A program made the translations under genes and the position numbers. A stretch of 6,269 bases of DNA from Chloroflexota bacterium (GTDB lineage: Bacteria > Chloroflexota > Limnocylindria > Limnocylindrales > CSP1-4). Location of the stretch: positions 1 through 6,269 of the forward strand of contig JAJYDP010000306.1 of assembly GCA_021777365.1 (NCBI GenBank). Direction: 5' to 3'. Of the stretch, positions 1-5,189 are shown piece by piece (position 1 is the stretch's first letter; every line of letters starts with the position of its first letter). The notes under the pieces were generated by a model. That model was not told the DNA's origin. It was given only the letters and a program-made list of their open reading frames with translations, and ran no database searches.

Positions 1-1
1 G

Positions 2-67
2 CACGATCGCGGCAACGTGGCCGCGGGGGAGGAAGTGGATTTCCTGCCCTTCGAGGGCCTGGTGTAG
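2..67 (+). CDS. moeA: C-terminal end of a MoeA-like molybdopterin molybdotransferase (partial)
   Basis: Only the last 21 codons are in the window; they end at TAG 65-67. The peptide contains DRGNV, then GEEV, then a PFEGL tail. From memory, E. coli MoeA ends with the same spacing (DRGNV..GE.V...PF..L). MoeA inserts molybdenum into adenylated molybdopterin in the cytoplasm, completing molybdenum cofactor synthesis. The match rests on about ten positions in a short tail, so it is suggestive only. The gene enters from the left edge on the plus strand, converging on the minus-strand tatA. No terminator is obvious after the stop. Confidence 0.5.
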   Translation, partial: HDRGNVAAGEEVDFLPFEGLV

Positions 68-156
68 CGCCTGCCGTAGCTTCAGAAAATACGGTTGATC
101 AGGTCCTCGCCCAGGCCGATCGGAGTCCGGACGCGCTCGTCCGTGATGCGGCGGCC

Positions 157-378
157 TTGGTCCGGTCGCGACGCGCAGCGCTGCGTCGGTCGGGTGACGA
201 GCTGGCGTATGCGCTGGCCGAGTCGATCGAGCGTCTGGCGACCGTGGATGCCGACGCGCTCGCGTTCGTTCAGGACGCCGACGCGATGACCTTCCTCGCG
301 ATCAACGGGAGAGATGATCTCCGGGAGCGACATCTGGCAGTCCTGCGTTCCGAAGCGGCGCTGAACGATCTCCTGTAG
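157..378 (+). CDS. Small hypothetical protein of uncertain start
   Basis: I do not recognise this protein. From TTG 157 the frame gives 73 residues rich in Ala, Leu, Asp, Glu and Arg, apparently all helical (for example DELAYALAESIERL), with no membrane segment. Third codon positions are GC-rich, as expected for coding sequence here. The same frame is open from the window edge and looks protein-like from about position 97. However, it contains no ATG or GTG upstream of 157, and TTG 157 has no Shine-Dalgarno. The gene may be longer with an unusual start, or a remnant. The opposite strand is open at 82..396 (104 codons), but its composition is less convincing. The ORF lies just after the moeA-like stop and could be its last co-transcribed neighbour. 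Confidence 0.3.
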   Translation: MVRSRRAALRRSGDELAYALAESIERLATVDADALAFVQDADAMTFLAINGRDDLRERHLAVLRSEAALNDLL

Positions 379-478
379 TCGGAGAAGGATTTCCATCGCG
401 TGACGCTGGAACCCCAGGCGGAGCGAGGCCCACGCTCGTGCGGCGCGTTCTGCTGGGGGAGCGGCTGGTCACCGGATA
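270..478 (-). other. Putative downstream (3') exon of tatA / convergent region
   Basis: If the group II intron ends at 479, the downstream exon begins TATCCGGTGACC on the minus strand. Joined to the 5' exon in frame, it gives GPVSGDQPLPQQNAPHERG and stays open until a stop at 270-272, about 70 residues after the splice. The first 20 or so residues are Pro/Gln/Asp-rich and would suit a disordered TatA tail. The remainder is Arg/Ser-rich and overlaps the plus-strand ORF, so the natural end of tatA may lie elsewhere or have been lost. Positions 379..478 hold no other feature I can support. Confidence 0.3.
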
Positions 479-546
479 ATCGGGTGGGGGCCAGGGTCAC
501 CCCGGCCCCTCCCACACCACCGGACGTGCGGGTCCGCATCCGGCGG
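479..546 (-). ncRNA. Group II intron domains V and VI
   Basis: Domain V is a 30-nt hairpin at 546..517. Its lower helix pairs CCGCCGGA with TCCGGTGG. A CG bulge sits on the 3' side, followed by a short TGCG/CGCA upper helix with a GACC loop. The catalytic triad reads CGC, with its middle G wobble-paired to U; CGC is the triad of the Oceanobacillus iheyensis IIC ribozyme. Domain VI follows as GGGGCC/GGCCCC with a GGG/CCC extension and a GTGA (GNRA-type) loop. An unpaired A at 485, seven bases from the intron end, is the likely branch point. The upper helix of domain V seems two base pairs shorter than in the L. lactis intron. Confidence 0.85.
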
Positions 547-1388
547 TTCGCCAGCGCTCCCGGAGGCGACGAACTCGATCGGCAAGGCCGACCAGACCGA
601 GATCGGTCCAGTATCGGTTGGGCAGCGCCCGATGCAGCGGAGCGGAGCCCGAGAGCCGCCAGTAGCCACGGCGACTGTAGGCCCACTGATGGGCCTGCCA
701 GGCCGGGACGCCACGGGCGATCAGGTTGCGCCGGCGCGCGGCCGGACGCTTCCACTCCTTCCAGCGGACCTGTCGCATCCGCCGTCGGAGCCACTCGTCG
801 AGCTCGGCGAACACCGACGGCGTCTCGGCCAGCGCGAAGTAGGCGGTCCAGCCCGCGAGGAACCGGTTGAGCAGGGCGAGCCGCAGCGGCATCGCGATGC
901 TCCGGTGGCGATCGGTGAGTTGGCGTAGTCGAGCCTTGAGGCGACGCTTCGCCTTCGGGTCGAGCCTGATCCTTACCTCTCCGCCGCGGACGAAGAACCC
1001 GAAGCCCAGCAGACCTCGGACCGTCGCCCGGGCGATGCCACTCTTGTCCCGGTTCACCCGCAGATGGAGCCGTTGCTCCACGAAGGCCGTCACGCCGTCG
1101 AGGACGCGAGTCGCCGCCCGTTCGCTCGCCACGTAGACCCGGAGGTCGTCGGCGTAGCGGACGAAGGCATGGCCCCGCCGCTCCAGCAGCTGGTCGAGAT
1201 CATCGAGCATGATGTTCGCGAGCAGCGGGCTGAGGGGCGACCCTTGCGGGGTGCCCTCCACCGTCGCGACCTTCACGCCTTCGACCATGACCCCGGCGTC
1301 GAGATACCGGCGGATCAAGCGAAGGATCCGCCGATCGTCCACCCGTCGGGCCACACGGGCCATCAGGGCGTCGTGGCGCACCCGGTCG
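497..1388 (-). pseudogene. ltrA: Group II intron RT/maturase, C-terminal fragment
   Basis: This is the C-terminal 297 residues of the intron-encoded reverse transcriptase/maturase, cut off from its N-terminus by the serine-recombinase element. In the numbering of the restored protein it starts at F169 (FDRVRHDALM). It then carries GTPQGSPLSPLLANI, the catalytic YADD at 247-250, the LGFGF motif, and a GIIM maturase domain (FLAGWTAYF, SVFAELDEWLRRR, then RGYWR and ALPNRYW). No HNH endonuclease domain follows, as in many bacterial group II RTs. The first catalytic Asp (motif A) is on the other fragment, so neither half can polymerise alone. No start codon is available at the junction; an open frame extends leftward into the element (to about 1639) but is antisense filler. 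The frame has no stop before domain V and ends at 497 inside the domain VI loop. Confidence 0.92.
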
Positions 1389-1411
1389 AACGAAACGGCG
1401 ACACACTGCCC
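1381..1411 (+). other. Left attachment junction of the serine-recombinase element
   Basis: This is the host/element junction at the left end. Host RT sequence CCCGGTCG (1381-1388) meets the shared core AA (1389-1390). Next come element bases CGAAACGGCGA (1391-1401) and the inverted-repeat arm CACACTGCCC (1402-1411). It was identified by comparison with the right junction: AA is the only sequence common to both at the breakpoint, and removing the intervening DNA restores the RT reading frame exactly. A two-base core flanked by inverted arms is the usual layout of large serine integrase sites. Confidence 0.85.
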
Positions 1412-1974
1412 ATCTCGAGGGGTTTCCCCCTGAGGTCGCGATCGTCCGGCCGGGCCACCCCCTCGAAGGATACCTGCTGCCGATCCTGAGCTGGCGCCAG
1501 CGCCCTGACGGATTGTGCCTGACCCTGATCCTCCCGGATGGCTCCAAGGGGCTGATCCCGGCGTCATGGACGGACCTCGACGCACGACGCGACGCGAGCG
1601 CGCACGAGGACGGCGCGGGGCTCGGGTCGAGCGGCGCACCGGACCGACCGCTCCACGGTGCGCCCGGTCCCGATGAGCGCCGCCGAGGGCCGACGGTCGG
1701 GTCGCTCGGTGGACTCAGCGACCTTCGCCACGCCCGCGCGGTCGTCGACGGATTGCTGCGCCGCCTCGAACCTGCCCCCGATGATCTGCGGGGCACGGCC
1801 AAGGAGGTGACGCATGCAGCAGCTGGTCCTGGAGCTGGGGCTCCCGGCGCCCCCGCCTGCGGTGTGGGAGGCGCTGACGCCCGACGAGCGCGAGGCCGCG
1901 GTGGCCGCCCTGGCGCGGCTCATGGCGAAGGCAGCCATCGAGGACGAGGCGCCACCCGAGGAGGTACCCCATGA
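1390..1974 (+). CDS. DUF5372-like small protein, 5' end cut off by integration
   Basis: The frame contains VRPGHPLEGYLLPIL, then CLTLILPDG and LIPASWTDLDA. From memory this resembles small DUF5372-type proteins encoded beside large recombinases of this family; their biochemical role is unknown. In the integrated form there is no ATG, GTG or TTG between the in-frame stop at 1288-1290 and TTG 1513, which lies inside the conserved part. In the excised circle, ATG 4196-4198 (overlapping the recombinase stop as TGATG) reads GGG CGT CCA and then continues in frame at 1390. This gives a protein starting MGRPTKRRHTAHLEGFPPEV, 198 residues to the stop at 1974. The sequence looks natural through LRRLEPAPDDLRGTAKEV (about 1810). 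After that it is Gly/Ala/Arg filler overlapping the 54-aa ORF in another frame, so a small frameshift or a run-on stop is possible. Confidence 0.65.
   Translation, partial: TKRRHTAHLEGFPPEVAIVRPGHPLEGYLLPILSWRQRPDGLCLTLILPDGSKGLIPASWTDLDARRDASAHEDGAGLGSSGAPDRPLHGAPGPDERRRGPTVGSLGGLSDLRHARAVVDGLLRRLEPAPDDLRGTAKEVTHAAAGPGAGAPGAPACGVGGADARRARGRGGRPGAAHGEGSHRGRGATRGGTP
1402..1411 (+). repeat. Inverted repeat arm, left end of element
   Basis: CACACTGCCC is a perfect 10-bp inverted partner of GGGCAGTGTG at 4186-4195. The match stops on the outer side, where A faces the equivalent of C. It is probably a half-site contacted by one recombinase subunit. Confidence 0.8.
1801..1810 (+). promoter_or_regulatory. 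Strong Shine-Dalgarno of the 54-aa ORF
   Basis: AAGGAGGTGA is an almost complete complement of the 16S rRNA 3' end. Its GGAGG core lies six bases before ATG 1814. This site is the main argument that the short ORF is translated, since that ORF overlaps the neighbouring frame completely. Confidence 0.75.
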
Positions 1975-1978
1975 CTGA
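1814..1978 (+). CDS. 54-residue hypothetical protein upstream of the recombinase
   Basis: The ORF encodes MQQLVLELGLPAPPPAVWEALTP... with a helical DEREAAVAALARLMAKAA segment and an acidic tail (EDEAPPEEVPHD). It ends at TGA 1976-1978. The start is fixed by the strong Shine-Dalgarno at 1801-1810. Its end overlaps the recombinase start by eight bases, so translation of the two is probably coupled. From memory, short proteins with a WE.L.P..R...V..LA.L motif are common just upstream of recombinases of this family, but no function is known to me. Inference only: it could be a partner or directionality factor for the recombinase. It has no recognisable DNA-binding motif. Confidence 0.65.
   Translation: MQQLVLELGLPAPPPAVWEALTPDEREAAVAALARLMAKAAIEDEAPPEEVPHD
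1958..1966 (+). promoter_or_regulatory. Shine-Dalgarno of the recombinase gene
   Basis: GAGGAGGTA contains GGAGGT ending five bases before ATG 1971. It supports this ATG as the recombinase start. It lies inside the end of the 54-aa ORF, consistent with coupled translation. Confidence 0.75.
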
Positions 1979-4196
1979 CCGCTCGACGATCACCGCGGCC
2001 CACCGGCGCCGGAGCGCGATCGTCTACGTCCGCCAGTCGACCCAGGCCCAGCTCGAGCGCAACCGGGAGTCGACCGCGCGCCAGTACGCGCTCGTGGAGC
2101 GGGCCCGGGAGCTCGGCTGGGCCCAAGAGCAGATCACCGTCATCGACGAGGACCTCGGGCTGTCCGGCTCGGGGACGGCCGAGCGCAGCGGGTTCGCCCG
2201 CCTGGCGGCCGAGACCGCCCTGGGCCGGGTCGGGATCATCCTCGGGCTCGAGGTCAGCCGCCTCGCCCGCAACAGCGCCGACTGGTATCGGCTCTTGGAC
2301 CTGTGCGGGATCACCGATACGCTCATCGGGGACGGCGATGGGATCTACCATCCGGGTGCCTTCAACGACCGCCTGCTCTTGGGGCTGAAAGGGACGATGT
2401 CGGAAGCCGAGCTGCACGTGCTGCGGGCGCGCCTCGAGGGCGGCATCCGCAACAAGGCGGCGCGCGGCGAGCTGCGTCGCGGGCTGCCGGTCGGCCTGGT
2501 GTGGGGCGAGGCCGACGGCGAGATCCTGCTCCATCCCGACGAGGCCGTGCGGGGCGCCATCGCGACCTGTTTCGCGCGCTTCGCCGAGCGCGGCTCGGTG
2601 CGTCAGGTGTGGCTCTGGTTCCGCTCGGAGGGCCTCGGCTTCCCGACCCAGACGAGCCCGACCGACCCGATCCGCTGGGTGGCCCCGACGTACACCGCGA
2701 TCCACAACACGCTCACCAACCCCGCCTACGCCGGCGCCTACGCCTACGGCAAGACCCACCACGAGCGCTTCGTCGACGCGGCGGGGCGGGTGCGCGTGCG
2801 CACGCGGCGCCTGGCGCGGGAAGCGTGGGCGGTGCTCATCCCCGAGCACCACAGCGGCTACGTCGACTGGGCGACGTTCCTCGCGATCGGGGAGCGGATC
2901 GGGCGCAACGTCCGGCCCCGGCCCCATGCCGCCGGGGGCGCGGTGCGGGAGGGCGCGGCGCTCCTCCAGGGCCTCGCGGTCTGTGGGCGCTGCGGCCGCC
3001 GGCTCCACGTCCACTACAGCGGGCGCGCCGCCACACCCGGCTACCACTGCTCGGGGCGCGACCTCGTCGAGGGCCGCGGCCGCTACTGCCTCTCGCTCGG
3101 CGGCCGGCAGATCGAGGAGGCCGTGGCCCGGGCGTTCTGTGCCGCCCTCGCGCCGGCCGGGATCGCGGCGGCGATCGCCGCCGCCGGGGCGATCGAGGCG
3201 GGCACCGAGGAGGCGCTCGCCGCCTGGCGCCTGGAGCTCGAGCGGGCGCGCTACGAGGCCACCCGCGCCGAGCGACGCTATCTCGCGGTCGATCCCGACA
3301 ACCGGCTCGTGGCGCGGGGTCTGGAGACAGCCTGGGAGGAGCGGCTGCGGGAGCTGCGCCATGCCGAAGCGGAGCTCGAGGCCCGGATCCGCCGCCGGCC
3401 CCCCGAGCTCACGGACGGGGAGCGCGCCTCGATCCGCCGGCTCGGCCACGACATCGAGCGCGTGTGGGCCGCGCCCACCACGACCGACCGGGACCGCAAG
3501 GAGCTCCTGCGCACGCTCATCGAGGAGGTAATCGTCGACGTTGACCGACCGGCGGCAACCGCGGCGCTCACCGTGCGCTGGCGGGGCGGGGCGCGCTTCG
3601 CGCTCGAGGTGGCGCTGCCGCGCTCCAACCCGCCCGTCGTCCGCACCGCCGAGGACACGATCTCGCTCGTGCGCCGTCTGGCCCGTCATCACCCCGACGG
3701 CCAGATCGCGGGCATCTTGAACCGTCAGGGCCGGCGCAGCGCGACCGGCGAGCGCTTCACCACCAGCATCGTGGGGAGCCTGCGCCACTCCTGGCGCATC
3801 GCGCGGTTCGAGGCGCCGGCCGAGCGCGAGGGCGAGCCCGTGAGCGTCCAGGCGGCGGCCCGGATCCTGGGCGTCGTGCCCTCGACCGTCCACCGCTGGG
3901 TCAACGACGGGTTCATCGCCGCCGAGCAGGTCACCCCGGGCTCCCCCTGGCGCATCCGGGTCACGTCTGACCTGCGCGCCCGCTTCGTGGAGGAGGCGCC
4001 CGTGGGCTGGCTGCCGATGCTCGAGGCGACGCACGCCCTCGGGGCCTCCCGGCAGACGGTGTTGCAGCGTGTCAAGCGCGGCGAGCTGCGCGCCGTCCAC
4101 GTGCGGCAAGGACGTCGCCGGGGCCTGCGGATCGAGGTCCCCAAGGCCGATCGAGGCCTCTTTGACGCCCTCCCCGCAACCGCGGGGGCAGTGTGA
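1971..4196 (+). CDS. Large serine recombinase with C-terminal tandem HTH domains
   Basis: This 741-residue protein should cut and join the element's attP and the host attB through a phosphoserine link.
Domains, in order: a resolvase catalytic domain, about residues 14-155, with YVRQS (nucleophile Ser23), LGLSGSG, the SRLARN arginine motif (96-101) and GTMSEAELHVLRARL; a recombinase DNA-binding domain, about 168-300; a zinc ribbon with Cys338, Cys341, Cys360 and Cys373; a coiled-coil, about 411-476; a strand-rich segment ending the usual recombinase unit near 550; a helical linker (IAGILNRQGRRS); an excisionase/MerR-like HTH at 624-672 (VQAAARILGVVPSTVHRWVNDG); and a second HTH-like unit at 679-723.
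The start is set by the Shine-Dalgarno at 1958-1966 and overlaps the 54-aa ORF. The TGA at 4194-4196 lies within the right attachment arm. All catalytic and metal-binding residues I can check are present, so the enzyme appears intact. Confidence 0.95.
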   Translation: MTDRSTITAAHRRRSAIVYVRQSTQAQLERNRESTARQYALVERARELGWAQEQITVIDEDLGLSGSGTAERSGFARLAAETALGRVGIILGLEVSRLARNSADWYRLLDLCGITDTLIGDGDGIYHPGAFNDRLLLGLKGTMSEAELHVLRARLEGGIRNKAARGELRRGLPVGLVWGEADGEILLHPDEAVRGAIATCFARFAERGSVRQVWLWFRSEGLGFPTQTSPTDPIRWVAPTYTAIHNTLTNPAYAGAYAYGKTHHERFVDAAGRVRVRTRRLAREAWAVLIPEHHSGYVDWATFLAIGERIGRNVRPRPHAAGGAVREGAALLQGLAVCGRCGRRLHVHYSGRAATPGYHCSGRDLVEGRGRYCLSLGGRQIEEAVARAFCAALAPAGIAAAIAAAGAIEAGTEEALAAWRLELERARYEATRAERRYLAVDPDNRLVARGLETAWEERLRELRHAEAELEARIRRRPPELTDGERASIRRLGHDIERVWAAPTTTDRDRKELLRTLIEEVIVDVDRPAATAALTVRWRGGARFALEVALPRSNPPVVRTAEDTISLVRRLARHHPDGQIAGILNRQGRRSATGERFTTSIVGSLRHSWRIARFEAPAEREGEPVSVQAAARILGVVPSTVHRWVNDGFIAAEQVTPGSPWRIRVTSDLRARFVEEAPVGWLPMLEATHALGASRQTVLQRVKRGELRAVHVRQGRRRGLRIEVPKADRGLFDALPATAGAV
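4186..4195 (-). repeat. Inverted repeat arm, right end of element
   Basis: This is the reverse complement of the arm at 1402-1411, placed symmetrically about the AA core in the joined circle. It overlaps the last codons of the recombinase gene (Ala-Val-stop). Confidence 0.8.
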
Positions 4197-4216
4197 TGGG
4201 GCGTCCAAGAACCGGT
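4186..4216 (+). other. Right attachment junction of the serine-recombinase element
   Basis: The element arm GGGCAGTGTG (4186-4195) is followed by ATGGGGCGTCC (4196-4206), the core AA (4207-4208) and host RT sequence GAACCGGT (4209-4216). The arm is the exact reverse complement of CACACTGCCC at 1402-1411. Both arms are 11 bases from the core, so joining the ends gives a 44-bp symmetrical site. The recombinase stop TGA (4194-4196) and the ATG at 4196 both lie in this site. Confidence 0.85.
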
Positions 4217-4712
4217 CGAGATCCACGTCGACGACCCAGGTCCGGCCCTCCTCGATCGCCCGCCGCGCCGCGTTCACGGCCTGGTGGGCGCTCCGTCCCG
4301 GCCGGAAGCCGAAGCTGCGGTCGGAGAACGACGGCTCGAAGACGGGCGAAAGGACCTGGCTCAACGCCTGCTGGAGGAAGCGATCCAGCACCGTCGGCAC
4401 GCCCAGTTCCCGCTCCCCGCCGCCGGGCTTGGGGATCGTCACCCGCCGGACGGGGCTGGGGCGGTACGTGCCAGCGTCGAGTGCGCTGCGGATCTCCGGC
4501 CAGGCGGCCTTCAGGTGGGGGCGCAGGGCTTCCACCGTCATGCCGTCGGAACCCGGAGCGCCGCCGTTGCGCTCGACGCGCCGGAGCGCCCGGGCGAGGT
4601 TGTCAGCTGAGAGGAAGCCCTCCCAGAGTCCCTCGGCTCGGGCGGGGTGAGGGGTGATCGCAGGAGACGCCGGATCGGCGCTGCGCTCTGCTGCGGGCCT
4701 GGACGGCTTCAC
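4207..4712 (-). pseudogene. ltrA: Group II intron RT/maturase, N-terminal fragment
   Basis: These are the first 168 residues of the intron-encoded RT, from GTG 4712. They carry the N-terminal RT signatures RVERNGGAPGSDGMTVEALR, GTYRPSPVRRVTIPKP, RELGVPTVLDRFLQQAL and SDRSFGFRPGRSAHQAV. Motif A follows (VVDVDLDRF, likely catalytic Asp164). The frame breaks at the AA core: TTC-TTC becomes TTC-TTG. It then runs on into antisense recombinase sequence (LDAPSHCPRGCG), staying open to 1920 only because of the GC-rich composition. Adding the C-terminal fragment with one shared AA restores 465 residues with no frameshift or internal stop, so the RT was intact when the element arrived. The GTG start has only a weak purine-rich site (GGGGGCGGA) upstream; a nearby alternative start cannot be excluded. 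Confidence 0.92.
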
Positions 4713-5189
4713 CGTCCGCCCCCGGGTGCAGGCCCACCAGCTGGGTGGGATGGCTGCGGTCGATGCGCCGATCGCGAGTACTCGGGCGTCCTCCCTCGCT
4801 CTCGCGTTTGGCCCTTCCCGGCGTCAACGATCCCCGCCGGTACTATGGCCGCTGCTGACTCCTCGCCGGTCCACCGCCACCTCACGGTGAGGGCGGCCGG
4901 ATCGCTCCGGCACCCGACGAGGCCTCCCCGGATAAGGACAGCCGCCGTCGTCCCAGCCCCGCCGCATCTACCTGACAGCCCCTTGGTGGTCGCGGACGTC
5001 ACCGTGTCTGGCCGGCTCATCCGGGCTGCCCAGCCTCGTATGCGGTTCGTGTTCCTCGGGTCGGGACTTTGCCTCGGGCTTCCTTCCGACCCCACCTCGC
5101 GGTGACGCCGTTGCCTCCGGCTAGGGGTTCGTACCACCTCGATCCCCAGAGGACTTGCACCTCCAAGCTGCTGCCCATGCCGGGCGTAC
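4713..5189 (-). ncRNA. Group II intron 5' region (domain I to start of domain IV)
   Basis: This 477-base stretch has no credible gene and is the 5' part of the ribozyme. It begins GTACG, then a GCCC/GGGC hairpin with a GGCAT loop (5185-5173), then a GAGG/CCTC hairpin around 5163-5149. A block that I recall as conserved in bacterial introns of this type follows on the minus strand: CCGGAGGCAACGGCGTC, CGCGAGGTGGGGTCGGAAGG and GAGGAACACGAACC (about 5057-5044). The remaining part to the RT start should hold the exon-binding loops and domains II and III, which I could not assign. Confidence 0.8.

Larger units (their letters stand above)
1391..4208 (+). mobile_element. 2.82-kb serine-recombinase integrative element
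   Basis: The element is bounded by the AA core at each side and carries three plus-strand ORFs: a DUF5372-like gene lacking its start, a 54-residue ORF, and a 741-residue large serine recombinase. It lies antisense to the host intron. There is almost no spare DNA: the recombinase stop is 10 bp from the right core, and the first ORF is open right up to the left core. No terminal inverted repeats of transposon length, no DDE transposase and no cargo gene are present. Joining the ends gives a symmetrical attP-like site, which implies a circular intermediate. A simple 2-bp target duplication by another kind of serine transposase would look similar at the junctions, but it would not explain the symmetry of the joined ends. 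Confidence 0.88.
479..5189 (-). mobile_element. Group II intron, split by a serine-recombinase element
   Basis: The intron reads on the minus strand. Its 5' end, GTACGCCCGGCATGGGC at 5189-5173, resembles the start GTGCGCCCAGCATGGGC that I recall from a common bacterial group II family. A domain I block follows. The RT/maturase frame comes next, then a domain V hairpin at 517..546 and a domain VI stem with a candidate branch-point A at 485. That A is seven bases from the 3' end at 479, and the last two bases are AT, matching the AY rule. Without the 2,818-bp insertion the intron is about 1.9 kb, a normal size. It lies inside tatA in the same orientation, so correct splicing would be needed for full-length TatA. 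The third base is A where the GUGYG consensus has G. Boundaries are inferred from motifs and could be off by a few bases. Confidence 0.85.

Noticed and set aside
2303..3544. 413-codon plus-strand frame overlapping the recombinase.
   Set aside because: It is an out-of-frame Arg/Gly/Pro-rich shadow of the recombinase, which has all family motifs in its own frame.
1920..4208. Very long minus-strand open frame (over 750 codons) continuing from the RT N-terminal fragment.
   Set aside because: It is antisense to the recombinase, is rich in His/Arg/Pro/Gly, and carries no recognisable domain. GC-rich coding DNA often leaves the antisense frame open.
1391..4208. Classical DDE transposon or IS with terminal inverted repeats and target duplication.
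   Set aside because: No DDE transposase is present. The repeats are 11 bp inside the ends and symmetrical around a 2-bp core, which fits serine integrase sites better.
4193..4657. Plus-strand ORF starting at the right junction (MGRPRTGRDPRRR...).
   Set aside because: It is antisense to the RT N-terminal fragment and highly Arg/Pro-rich. It is probably the false continuation created when integration separates ATG 4196 from its true downstream frame.
4709..5189. Open frames in the intron 5' region, on both strands.
   Set aside because: The DNA matches group II intron domain I patterns, and none of the translations looks like a protein family.
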